From assembly GCF_019249245.1 (NCBI RefSeq), contig NZ_JAESDK010000005.1, positions 1 through 64,000 on the forward strand: a stretch of 64,000 nt of DNA, in the 5' to 3' direction. Positions 1-7,618 of this stretch are shown here, piece after piece. Source of the DNA: Alteromonas lipotrueiana (GTDB lineage: Bacteria; Pseudomonadota; Gammaproteobacteria; Enterobacterales; Alteromonadaceae). The notes under the pieces are model-generated. The model made no database searches, had not been told where the DNA came from, and saw only the letters and a program-made list of their open reading frames with translations. The position numbers were made by a program, and so were the translations under genes. Position 1 is the first letter of the stretch; the number at the start of each line of letters is the position of its first letter.

Positions 1-341
1 CAAATTCGCCACTCGCTGCGCTACGTGAACTGGAAGCAGCGTAAGATTATCGCGACGGACTTAAAGCTGATTTATGGCGCGCAAACTGGGAACGTTTATG
101 CGTATTCTTCGATTATCCGACCGAGATACGCAAGGCCATTTACACCACCAATGCGATTGAGTCTCTGAACGCGTCACTGCGAAAAATCACCAAGACCCGC
201 CGGTCGTTCCCGAATGACGAAGCCGTCATGAAGGTGCTGTACTTAGCCTTGCATCAGGCTTCGAAAAAGTGGACGATGCCCATACGCAACTGGAAACCGG
301 CCATGGCGCAATTCGAGATCATGTACCAAGATCGGATTTAA
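1..341 (+). pseudogene. IS256-family transposase, internally deleted
   Basis: Bases 1-80 in the first frame read a typical IS256 transposase segment (IRHSLRYVNWKQRK, then DLKLIYGA). From about base 78 the family match continues in the third frame as RANWERL, then FDYPTEIRKAIYTTNAIESL, KWTMPIRNWK and a stop at 339-341. Compared with the family, roughly 35 to 40 codons between these blocks are missing and the frame changes at the join near base 80. The first frame hits a stop at 166-168. This is a decayed copy; the N-terminal half lies outside the window. Confidence 0.8.
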
Positions 342-354
342 CAGTGCAATCAGC

Positions 355-381
355 CATTTACACAAAATATTTTACAGTCTC
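355..381 (-). repeat. probable right terminal inverted repeat of the IS256-family element
   Basis: The segment starts CATTTACACAAAAT and ends TTTACAGTCTC, shortly after the transposase stop. This matches the usual form of IS256-family ends (GAGACTGT... read inward). The left partner is outside the window, so pairing cannot be checked. Confidence 0.6.
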
Positions 382-482
382 AATTTGCCCCCTGAGCCAT
401 GACAGCAAAAAACGTTATGACCGACACGAGTGAATGTGGGCCTTTCGTTACGAAAACGTGTGCTCTAAACATATATCATTTC

Positions 483-509
483 ACTAATCTGACTAATCTG
501 ACTAATCTG
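483..509. repeat. three tandem copies of a 9-bp unit, ACTAATCTG
   Basis: ACTAATCTG occurs three times head to tail, flanked by TTTC and TCAGTGAATTTT. It lies in the 238-base gap between the IS256 end and the serine hydrolase. I see no credible gene in that gap; the open frame across it is low complexity and has no recognisable domain. Confidence 0.7.
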
Positions 510-619
510 TCAGTGAATTTTATCAAGGTTTTTATTAATAATTATATAATTCAATTATTTAATTATATGGCATTAAATCTGCCTCGTAGTCTTCCCGGAC
601 ATATGGAAATCTCACTTAG

Positions 620-1741
620 ATGAAGATATTAATAGTTCTACTGTGCTTAGCAATTGCACATAAATCATTTGCATTGGAAGGAGAGCAAAGCAATCCACTT
701 CGTGACACCGAAGTTAGTAAGCTAATGCGCGAAAGAGATATCCCAGGCTTAGCGATTGCAAAAATAAACAATGCAACACTATCCTTTATGGGGGTTTATG
801 GGTATGCAGATGTAGCCAATAATATTAAAGTGACGAAAGAAACTATGTTTAATGTTGCCTCGATAAGCAAACCTATTATGGGGGTAACGTTACTTCAATT
901 GGTCGATAAAAAGCTTCTGTCCTTAGATGCAAACATAAACGATTATCTACCTTTTAAAATAGACAACCCCTACTTTACTGATGGAGCTATTTCGTTGCGT
1001 AATTTGGCTACTCATACTTCCAGTATTGCTGACTATTATCAACCAGACAGCTTTTCCAAAAACAACGATTCTCCAATTTCTCTGGAACAGCATGTGAAGT
1101 CTTTACTGGTTAAAGGTGGCAGCAATTACCAAAGTGAAAAATACTATCTCAATCACACGCCTGGGGAAGAAAGGAAATATAGCAATCTGGCGGCTGGAGT
1201 TGCCGGGCTTCTTATTGAGAGCGTCATAGGAGTACCTTTATTCGACTACAGCGAACAGACATTATTCCAGTCGTTGAAAATGAATGATACGGCATGGCTC
1301 TTAAATGGACTGGATTTTCGTAAGCTAGCTACCCCATATAGCATTTCAGATACACAGAAGTTTCTTCCTCATGCGCATATCGGTAACCCCCAGTATCCCG
1401 ACGGAGGTGTTAGGAGTAGCATTCAAGATTTAACAAAATTGATGATAGGAATTTTAAAAAATAAAGACACTGATGGAAATAAGTTACTGTCTAACTCTAG
1501 TTACGCCGAAATGCTAACTCTTCAACTCCCACCAGATATATCAAAAAGCCAACGTTTTTTCTGGATCGACAATAAGATGGGTTTAACTGGTCATATGGGT
1601 TCAGATATTGGTACTTTTTGCGCTTTTTATTTCGATCCAACTTCTCGAGACGGAATAATTATATTAATGAATGTGGATATGAACGATGACTCAATCCAAG
1701 CGATGCAGACATTGGCGCAATATCTGATGTCTTATAAATAG
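620..1741 (+). CDS. serine hydrolase of the beta-lactamase/D-alanyl-D-alanine carboxypeptidase superfamily
   Basis: The 373-residue protein has an N-terminal secretion signal (MKILIVLLCLAIAHKSFA). The class C/EstB-type active-site set is visible: SxxK as SISK near residue 82, a Tyr-containing motif YSN near 189, and a late GHMG in place of the KTG box. Such proteins are secreted or periplasmic hydrolases or esterases acting on peptides, esters or beta-lactams; the substrate cannot be told. The upstream ribosome site is weak. Base use is AT-rich like the neighbouring cassette genes, and the gene is wedged between an IS end and an attC-like site, which suggests acquisition. It is transcribed opposite to the cassette genes, so membership of the array is uncertain. 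Confidence 0.85.
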   Translation: MKILIVLLCLAIAHKSFALEGEQSNPLRDTEVSKLMRERDIPGLAIAKINNATLSFMGVYGYADVANNIKVTKETMFNVASISKPIMGVTLLQLVDKKLLSLDANINDYLPFKIDNPYFTDGAISLRNLATHTSSIADYYQPDSFSKNNDSPISLEQHVKSLLVKGGSNYQSEKYYLNHTPGEERKYSNLAAGVAGLLIESVIGVPLFDYSEQTLFQSLKMNDTAWLLNGLDFRKLATPYSISDTQKFLPHAHIGNPQYPDGGVRSSIQDLTKLMIGILKNKDTDGNKLLSNSSYAEMLTLQLPPDISKSQRFFWIDNKMGLTGHMGSDIGTFCAFYFDPTSRDGIIILMNVDMNDDSIQAMQTLAQYLMSYK

Positions 1742-1853
1742 TATATAAGTCCGCTTTTGCAATTTGCACTTAATAGTAGCACAAAGGCAGCAATTAGCAG
1801 ACGTAGATGATATTGCCCACTTCATCCTTAATTGGGCATAAATTTTCGATAAC

Positions 1854-1950
1854 GGGCAATAACGCATAGACTTAAACTGGAGCAAAGCGACTGAGCCTAC
1901 GTCTATTTGTCCCAGCCCGCTTGCGGGCAGCTAAAATGGTTTGTTATGCC
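1854..1950 (-). repeat. attC-like recombination site 1 of a decayed integron
   Basis: Read on the minus strand, the site begins GGCATAACAAACC seven bases after the stop of the PNPOx-like gene and ends GCGTTATTGCCCG. Inside are a GC hairpin (GCCCGCAAGCGGGC) and the block GGGACAAA. It shares start, end, internal block and approximate length with the site at 2567-2653. An R''-type GCATAAC immediately after a gene and an R'-type GCGTTwTTG before the next are the hallmarks of cassette sites. Confidence 0.65.
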
Positions 1951-1956
1951 ATTTTA

Positions 1957-2535
1957 CTAAGGTTGTAACAACCGCATCTTCCATGAGGAACCGTCCCTTA
2001 AATACTGTTCTCTAATATGTACTCGATTGGCTCTAAATTTAAGTATTTCTATTGAATTTGGTACAACAGAATAACCACCCCATGAGCTCGGGCGAGCAAT
2101 TGATGTTGGTGAAGCAAAGAGCGCAGAAGAGTATTGGTTTTCCATTGAAACTGTAGAATTCCAGACTTCGCTTTGTTTAAAACAAGTAGTAGCGACATGC
2201 GCCTCTTTGGAACGAGTAAACCAAAATTTGTCTGCTCGATCGTTAGAAATAGTTACCGCCTTTCCAACAACACGAACTTGATAGCCAATGTGATCCCACC
2301 AAGCAAGTAACGAAATTTTGGGGTTTTGCGAGAGCTGATTTCCTTTTTCTGAGTTGTAAGAAGTGCAAAAAGTAAAGCCGCACTGATCGATTTCCTTGAG
2401 GTCAACGAAGCGAGATTGGGGAAAGCCTGCAGAATCGATGGTTGAAACACACACTGCACTTTTTTGAGTAAGGGGAGAATTAGTTTTTGCATTTTCCCAA
2501 ATTTTTTTAATTTTATTTGCTAGCTGTTCATCCAT
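1957..2535 (-). CDS. pyridoxamine 5'-phosphate oxidase family protein (integron cassette gene)
   Basis: The 192-residue protein has the PNPOx split-barrel pattern: PQSRFVDLKEID, then FCTSYNSEKGNQL, then ISLLAWWDHIGYQVRV and the C-terminal SSWGGYSVVP with RANRVHIREQY. Family members use FMN to oxidise pyridoxamine or pyridoxine phosphate, or reduce other substrates. Length is close to PdxH, but the divergence means true PdxH activity is unproven. A GGAGA site precedes the ATG. The stop lies seven bases from an attC-like site and the start just after another, exactly as in an integron cassette; it is probably a mobile second copy of a PNPOx function. Confidence 0.8.
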   Translation of the reverse strand: MDEQLANKIKKIWENAKTNSPLTQKSAVCVSTIDSAGFPQSRFVDLKEIDQCGFTFCTSYNSEKGNQLSQNPKISLLAWWDHIGYQVRVVGKAVTISNDRADKFWFTRSKEAHVATTCFKQSEVWNSTVSMENQYSSALFASPTSIARPSSWGGYSVVPNSIEILKFRANRVHIREQYLRDGSSWKMRLLQP

Positions 2536-2566
2536 GTGAATTCTCCGAAGGCCTACTTTTAAATAA

Positions 2567-2653
2567 GGGGCAAAAACGCTGTGCTAAGCTTACAGCGACA
2601 CTGTGTTTTTGTCCCGGTCCGCCCCATGCGCGTTTTAATTTTTTTGTTATGCA
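2567..2653 (-). repeat. attC-like recombination site 2 of a decayed integron
   Basis: On the minus strand it begins GTGCATAACAAAA five bases after the stop of the small secreted protein gene and ends CAGCGTTTTTGCCCC, about 30 bases before the PNPOx-like start. The central GGGACAAA block lies about 31 bases from the GCATAAC end, matching the spacing in site 1. Together the two sites bracket one gene, forming one complete cassette. Confidence 0.65.
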
Positions 2654-2656
2654 CCG

Positions 2657-2971
2657 CTACCTTATATGCACAACATCGGTAATTTTGTTTAATTTAATAT
2701 CATACTGCATTGTTAAACAATATCTTGCTAAACAACCACGGATTGAAACGTCGCTGCCCTTATGGTCACTAGAGAAAATGGAAATTTCACAATGTGACTT
2801 TTTGCACCTTGTTTTTATGGAAAACTCAGATTCATGATAGTTTTTTGACAACAACCACTGTTTCGCTGCTGCGCTCGCTTTGTTTGAAATAGTTAAATCT
2901 TCTGCGAAAAATTTCTGGAAGCAGCTGAGAAAAATGATTACATTAAAAATTTGGAAATGCTTTAATTTCAT
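2657..2971 (-). CDS. small secreted protein of unknown function (integron cassette gene)
   Basis: About 104 residues, starting at the MKLKHF methionine because this gives a clean secretion signal (hydrophobic core IFNVIIFLSCF, cleavage near FFA). The mature part begins EDLTISNKASAAAKQW and has four cysteines (RCKKSHCE, GCLARYC), consistent with periplasmic disulfides. An in-frame start 15 bases upstream is possible. I recognise no family. The stop lies directly before an attC-like site, so this is the cassette nearest the integrase. Confidence 0.6.
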   Translation of the reverse strand: MKLKHFQIFNVIIFLSCFQKFFAEDLTISNKASAAAKQWLLSKNYHESEFSIKTRCKKSHCEISIFSSDHKGSDVSIRGCLARYCLTMQYDIKLNKITDVVHIR

Positions 2972-2986
2972 TATGATGTATAACAA

Positions 2987-3247
2987 CTTATTATGAAGAC
3001 TTCATTGTAACAACGCTGCATTGTCATTTTACAAACGCCTCATAGTTCATTTTTATCAATAGCTTACCCCTTTTTTGTTGATTATTTCTACTGTTTTTTA
3101 CGCTGTTACAATGTATGCATAGTAACAGCCTGTGCCTATCTACCTCTAAGTACTAAATTTTCTGATCTGTAGGCCACTTGTCTCTTTTGTATGAATCGGT
3201 TTACTGAACATTTTCAGTCACCACACTTAATAGCAAAGGAGTCATAA
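2987..3247. promoter_or_regulatory. presumed integron leader (attI and promoters) between first cassette and broken integrase
   Basis: This 261-base stretch separates the first cassette from the integrase start, where attI and the array promoter normally lie. A clear inverted repeat, CTGTTAC-12 bases-GTAACAG, spans 3103-3128. GTTGTTAC and GTTATAC motifs near 2974-3017 could be crossover remnants. No canonical LexA box is seen (CTGAACATTTTCAG at 3205-3218 has the wrong spacing). The exact attI cannot be assigned. Confidence 0.4.
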
Positions 3248-3586
3248 ATGGCTAATTCACTATTTTAGAAAACATTCGGTATGTCATGCGAACGAAGCAC
3301 TATTCAATACAAACGGAGAAAACCTAGCTGCTATGGATAAAACGATTCATTCTATTTAATCAAAAGCGTCATCCTAAAGACTTGGACGAGCAAGAGGTAA
3401 CGCATCTACTCACTCATCTAGCGGTAAATCGAGAAGTCACATCATCCACACAGAACTTAGCGGTTTTCCCCATTGTATTTATGTACAAATATGTTGTTTG
3501 AAAGAGAATTAACGCTTCTTCTAGATGCAGTGAGGACAAGAGCACCTGCCAGAGTCCCTACTGTACTTTCGCACTAAGAAGCGCTG
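3248..3586 (+). pseudogene. integron integrase (IntI-type tyrosine recombinase), decayed N-terminal part
   Basis: An AAAGGAG site precedes ATG at 3248. The reading then follows an IntI N-terminal domain across frames: MANSLF, a one-base slip near 3262, LENIRYVMRTKHYS, a TAG at 3325 where the family has Tyr, LLWIKRFILFNQKRHPKD, EQEVTHLLTHLAVNREV, STQN, then a TGA at 3499. After another frame change VRTRAPARVPTVLSH follows, with TAA at 3575 where Glu is expected, and EAL. The catalytic C-terminal domain is absent. At least three stops and two frameshifts make it dead. It points away from the minus-strand cassettes, the normal integron arrangement. Confidence 0.8.
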
Positions 3587-3658
3587 TGTAGTGGCATAGC
3601 GAATTACGGATATTGATTAACCACTACAATAGTTGCCCTGAGACATTAAGTGTAAAAC

Positions 3659-4750
3659 TCAAAGCGATACCTTTTTGCCCTCATTCATGATCACCAATGG
3701 CAAAGAGGTATTTACTTTCTTATGCATTTTTAATAACCGCTTAAGCGGTGAATGAGAGGAATGATCACCCATCTGCCAGCTTGCATTTCCGTAGCCCCAC
3801 GGGATCATAACTTTGCAGTCCAGATCTTTTGCAGCAACTAGCGCGTCTTCAGGCGTAGTATGCACATAGCGATACCAGTTAGCGTATTCGCTGTGATAAT
3901 AAGACGCTATAGGTAACAAACAGACATCAATACTGCCATAGCGTTGTCTGATTGTTTTAAAATGCGCTGAGTAACCCGTATCGCCGGCGAAAAATAGCTT
4001 TTGTCCTTCATACTCTATTATCCAGCCTCCCCATAACGCTTTTTCATTATCATCATAAACTAAGGGGATCCAGTAACGGCTGTTGAAATGATGTGCAGGA
4101 ACCGCCCTGACAGTAACGGAACCCAACTGATACTTACTGAACCAGCTCATTTCTTTAACGCTAAGCCCTTGCTGAGGCAGATAATCTGCTGTGTCCTGTT
4201 GCACAAAATATACTGGCTTACTGCCTAGCTTTTTGATGTCTGCCTTATTAAAATGATCATAGTGCAAATGTGAATACAACACCGCATCTACATCTGACTT
4301 TGCTGAGTCAGGCCAGTCTGGCAAATTTCGTGTCATCCCGCCATTTAATGCATGAAGCCAATTAATAGGCCAGTCAAACTGACCACTGACAGGGTCAAAC
4401 AGCAGTGTAGTGTTATCAGGTAAGGTAACCATAAAGCTTGCATGGCCCAGCCAGGTTACATCAAAGCCTGATTTGCGTTTCGGTATCTGATTTACCCCGC
4501 TGAAAAGACACTCACCATTGTCTTTATTACATTTGAGTTGTTCAAAATTGGGGTAACAGTTTTTATCGCAGGTGACAGGATAGTCCTTTTCACCTGAAAA
4601 CATATTGTGATATCTACCGTCACTTGCCCGGTTAACCGGACCGGACTCATGGGTTATTCTTACCACTGAATTTGAAGTAGCAAGGATGCCGCATCCTTTA
4701 AGTGAGAGAATCATCGCTAAGGTAAAAATTAAACGGGACATAAAAGCCAT
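3659..4750 (-). CDS. metallo-beta-lactamase-fold hydrolase, lipoprotein (NAPE-PLD/UlaG-like)
   Basis: About 363 residues from the ATG at 4750, which has AAGGAG 11 bases upstream; a longer frame extends to 4861 without support. The N-terminus carries a signal with a lipobox-like end (ILSLKGC). The MBL fold is clear: VTWLGHASF, the metal motif SHLHYDHFN, then FFAGDTGYS, and a late HTTPEDA. Members resembling NAPE-hydrolysing phospholipase D act on phosphoester or lactone bonds in envelope lipids; the substrate here is unknown. It stands alone, just beyond the dead integron integrase. Confidence 0.85.
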   Translation of the reverse strand: MAFMSRLIFTLAMILSLKGCGILATSNSVVRITHESGPVNRASDGRYHNMFSGEKDYPVTCDKNCYPNFEQLKCNKDNGECLFSGVNQIPKRKSGFDVTWLGHASFMVTLPDNTTLLFDPVSGQFDWPINWLHALNGGMTRNLPDWPDSAKSDVDAVLYSHLHYDHFNKADIKKLGSKPVYFVQQDTADYLPQQGLSVKEMSWFSKYQLGSVTVRAVPAHHFNSRYWIPLVYDDNEKALWGGWIIEYEGQKLFFAGDTGYSAHFKTIRQRYGSIDVCLLPIASYYHSEYANWYRYVHTTPEDALVAAKDLDCKVMIPWGYGNASWQMGDHSSHSPLKRLLKMHKKVNTSLPLVIMNEGKKVSL

Positions 4751-5289
4751 CGTCGTGGCATCTCCTTGCCTGGTTCGCTTTATTCGTGAGCAGTATAAGA
4801 GCTTGCGTAATCCCGTTACCAGCGCGTTCTTGTTACAACAAGTTACAAGTGTCACTACCACGTAGTAGCAAACACCCGTAGATTAGAGAAAGTAAAAAAT
4901 TTCACTTTTTAAGAAATGAAAACGATGTTCCGCCTATGCAGGCAGGTGATTTGCACTGGTGACTAAATCAGAGTTTTCAAACCTTTGCTGAACGAGCAGG
5001 CGCAAGTTCGTTAATGAGGTTAAGCATGCTCTCTATCGATGCTTTTAATTTATTTGTCATTTTTTAATCTCATGTACCATCATTAGTCAGCGCTTCCCGG
5101 GCCTCGCAAAATCTTTTTTCAGCACCCTCTTGTAACAGTGTGACAACGTTCTTCATAACGTTTCACAGGACTTGTTTTGCATTTTGCTGCTGGTAACCGG
5201 CCCCGCCCCATCCCCGATTGGACTAGAGCGTTGAATAACGGCTGTTCAGTCACTTGACGAAAAGTGGCTGATGAACCAGTCGTGCTGGT
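4751..5289. other. gene-poor stretch with one tiny possible ORF
   Basis: About 540 bases without a recognised gene. On the minus strand 5060-4977 encodes a 27-residue peptide (MTNKLKASIESMLNL...) that could be a small protein or a gene remnant. Around 5220-5289 there are coding-like fragments in shifting frames, possibly an older part of the IS3-type element next door. Confidence 0.35.
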
Positions 5290-5588
5290 GGGTGCCATTA
5301 ATATTATGGGCGACAATAGCGGTATCGAACACATCAACCGCTTTTGTAGGTTGGGCCAAAGCGCACGATATTAACATTGACTATATTTTACACGGCTTCC
5401 CTTACCAGAATATTTATGCTGAACGATTTAACCGCACTTACCGAAACGACCTCCCAGACTGTTACCCCTTCAGTGACCTGAATGAAGTGCAGCAAATTAC
5501 TGAAGATTGGATAGAGATGTATCACCACGAACGACCGCATAACGCGCTCAGGGCTATGACGCCTGCTGAGTATAGAAACGCTGTCTGA
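5290..5588 (+). pseudogene. IS3-family transposase (OrfB), C-terminal fragment
   Basis: The reading STAFVGWAKAHDINIDYI, then YAERFNRTYRNDLPD, then MYHHERPHNALRAMTPAEY is the end of an IS3-family DDE integrase core, including the final catalytic Glu in the AERFNRT block. The N-terminal catalytic region and OrfA are missing, and the sequence before STAF only weakly resembles the family. No terminal repeats were found. This is a dead remnant. Confidence 0.75.
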
Positions 5589-5654
5589 ATATTCTACGAA
5601 AAAGCGGTGTTATTAAGGGGGTATTTACTGACGATGCACTGTTTCTGCTGTCTT

Positions 5655-5960
5655 TTATTCGTTCTGAAAAAGTTCTCCAAACAGCTCTTTAACCTTTATT
5701 TTGGCTAGCTTCAGCGCATTTATTCCTTGGGGCGTACAGTGATAGTATTTTCTTATCTTACCTTCCACCAAAGCGGACTCACTCGTCAGGTATCCACTTT
5801 TTTCCATCTTGTGTAGCATCGGGTATAGCGTTCCAGGACTCAGTGAATAGCCATGGTGGCGCAACTCTTGAATCATTCCTGCTCCATACACCTGCTCTTT
5901 AGAGCAATGGTAAAGAATGTGTAGCCGAATCAAGCCTACATATAAATCTTTATCTTGCAC
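5655..5960 (-). CDS. PadR-family transcriptional regulator
   Basis: The 101-residue protein is a minimal PadR-type winged helix: ILYHCSKEQVYGAGMIQEL, then LSPGTLYPMLHKMEKSGYL, then KYYHCTPQGINAL. The SPGTLYPML segment is the recognition helix signature. PadR proteins usually repress a neighbouring gene and are relieved by a small ligand. It is divergent from the amino acid permease, with a 17-bp palindrome between them, so it probably controls itself and the permease. Confidence 0.9.
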   Translation of the reverse strand: MQDKDLYVGLIRLHILYHCSKEQVYGAGMIQELRHHGYSLSPGTLYPMLHKMEKSGYLTSESALVEGKIRKYYHCTPQGINALKLAKIKVKELFGELFQNE

Positions 5961-5981
5961 GTGAACTCTCTTAGACTATGT

Positions 5982-5998
5982 ATATCGAATTTCGATAT
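5982..5998. promoter_or_regulatory. palindromic operator, likely for the PadR regulator
   Basis: ATATCGAA-T-TTCGATAT is a perfect inverted repeat between the divergent padR-type and permease genes, 22 bases upstream of the regulator start. A second TATCG-5-CGATA pair (5996-6010) overlaps its edge. Position and symmetry fit a PadR-type binding site. Confidence 0.6.
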
Positions 5999-6042
5999 CG
6001 CAATACGATACCTGATTACTTTTTAGTGCGACGGAAAGGATT

Positions 6043-7293
6043 ATGACACAAAAGTTAAAAAGAGAAACTGGTCTGGGTGGTGCGCTGATCATCGGCTTAG
6101 GTTCAATTTTGGGTACAGGTGCTTATGTCAGTATTGGGTTAAGTGCGTCAATCGCCAACGAAATGTTAGTGCTGGCTATTTTCATTGCATCGGTGACCGC
6201 ACTGTGCAATGGGCTGTCTTCGGCGCAATTGGCTTCGGCCCATCCGGTAAGTGGGGGGACTTACGAGTATGGATATCAATTTTTAAACCCGTCATGCGGT
6301 ATGTTGGCCGGCGTCTTATTTCTGATTGCAAAAAGCGCGTCCGCGGCTACTGCTGCATTGGGTATCGCCTGGTATGCCAGCGACAAACTGGGTGTGGGTG
6401 GGTCATCAGTCAATGCTATTGCTATAGGGTTGTTGTTGCTATTTACGATATTTGTGCTGGCTGGAGTAAGACGAACAAACTGGCTAAATGTGGTCCTGGT
6501 CGCTATCAGTTTACTCGGGCTTGCTGTGTTTGTCGGCCTGGCCTTTTCTCAGCAACCTGCTGCTTATGCTGCTAATGATGTCTCGACGAGCTCATCATCG
6601 TTGCTGTATGCCTCTGCGCTTATGTTTGTTGCTTTCACGGGTTATGGTCGAATTGCAACAATGGGGGAAGAAATAAAAAAACCTCGCAGAAATATCTCGC
6701 GTGCAGTGGTGATCACCTTGGCAGTAATCACTATTATTTATCTGGCCGTGGGTATGGCAATTTTGCATGTCAGCAATCCGGAAGCGTTATCTCGCAGTGA
6801 TTTCAATATCGCGAGGCTGCTTGACGATAACCCTTTTCAGGTAGTTATTGTGGTGGGAGGCATGACAGCCATGTGTGGCGTAGTAATTAATCTGATATTG
6901 GGCGTTTCCCGCGTTTTTATGGCGATGGGACGCCGGGGAGATTTACCCGAACAGCTGTCGGTGCTTGACGAGGCGGGTAACTCTGCACCTACTGCCACCT
7001 GGGTCACTTTTTTATTGATGTCATTGATTGTTATGGTTGGCAGTATCCAGTTAACCTGGGCCTTCAGCGCCTTCACGGTTCTGATCTACTATGGGTTAAC
7101 CAACCTTGCCGCATTACGTGTACCGCATAAAGACCGATTCATACCTAAGTTTGTGTCTGTTATTGGGCTACTAAGTTGTATCAGTCTGGCCGCATTCATT
7201 CCGTTGAACGTTGTGATAAGCGCAAGCGTAACCGCAGCGGTATTGATAGGTTTATCTTATCTATGCCGTAATTGGAGAAATAATGAGAGATAG
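6043..7293 (+). CDS. APC-family amino acid permease
   Basis: The 416-residue protein has about 12 hydrophobic segments and the APC start pattern RETGLGGALIIGLGSILGTG, with GTYEYGYQFL in the next helix region and a later GYGRIATMGEE. Such permeases import amino acids or related compounds with protons, or exchange them, at the inner membrane. AAGGA precedes the ATG. It is divergent from the PadR regulator and probably under its control; substrate unknown. Confidence 0.9.
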   Translation: MTQKLKRETGLGGALIIGLGSILGTGAYVSIGLSASIANEMLVLAIFIASVTALCNGLSSAQLASAHPVSGGTYEYGYQFLNPSCGMLAGVLFLIAKSASAATAALGIAWYASDKLGVGGSSVNAIAIGLLLLFTIFVLAGVRRTNWLNVVLVAISLLGLAVFVGLAFSQQPAAYAANDVSTSSSSLLYASALMFVAFTGYGRIATMGEEIKKPRRNISRAVVITLAVITIIYLAVGMAILHVSNPEALSRSDFNIARLLDDNPFQVVIVVGGMTAMCGVVINLILGVSRVFMAMGRRGDLPEQLSVLDEAGNSAPTATWVTFLLMSLIVMVGSIQLTWAFSAFTVLIYYGLTNLAALRVPHKDRFIPKFVSVIGLLSCISLAAFIPLNVVISASVTAAVLIGLSYLCRNWRNNER

Positions 7294-7618
7294 TAGCGCG
7301 GTTAATTTTTGGCTTAATGCGGGCACAGGAAATTAGACGTTCTTGTTCACAATACTGTTTTTTTGGCGTGTCTTTTTTGAAGGGTTTCAAAGGCTCATTT
7401 TTCAAAGATTCCTGGAGCGGGAAGATTTGTAAGAATTGGGATACCTCATTGTGAGCTGTCCGGCCAGCCAGTAGACCATGGACACCCACAACGTAAACAA
7501 AATACTGAGTAATATTGTTCTTGCCAGCGTGTGCGTATCATCTTTGGTGGTTTCGTCATAGCCAGCAAACAAAATGCGCGCTATTCTTTTGTCTGCCAAA
7601 GTTGCTAAAGCAATTATT
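7294..7618. other. intergenic stretch, possible small membrane ORF on the minus strand
   Basis: No certain gene. On the minus strand, from about 7573 to 7402, a frame without an ATG reads a hydrophobic segment (TILLSILFTLWVSMVYWLAG) followed by a basic tail; with a TTG start it could be a small membrane protein of about 55 residues. There is no family match. A poly-T tract near 7352 could end the permease transcript, but I see no clear stem. Confidence 0.3.

Larger units (their letters stand above)
1..381 (+). mobile_element. IS256-family insertion sequence, right-hand remnant
   Basis: The right end of an IS256-family element runs in from the left edge. It comprises the C-terminal coding part of a mutator-type transposase and, just after the stop codon, a terminal repeat ending in TTTACAGTCTC that resembles the ends of IS256-type elements. 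The left end is outside the window. The coding part is broken (see the pseudogene), so this copy cannot move by itself. Confidence 0.8.

Noticed and set aside
399-623. 74-residue open frame between the IS256 end and the serine hydrolase
   Set aside because: It crosses the 9-bp tandem repeat, is low complexity, has no ribosome site or family likeness and overlaps the start of the real gene.
3205-3218. CTGAACATTTTCAG as a LexA box for the integrase
   Set aside because: The spacing between CTG and CAG is 8, not the 10 needed for a LexA site.
5119-5337. 72-residue minus-strand frame over the IS3 fragment
   Set aside because: Antisense shadow with no domain.
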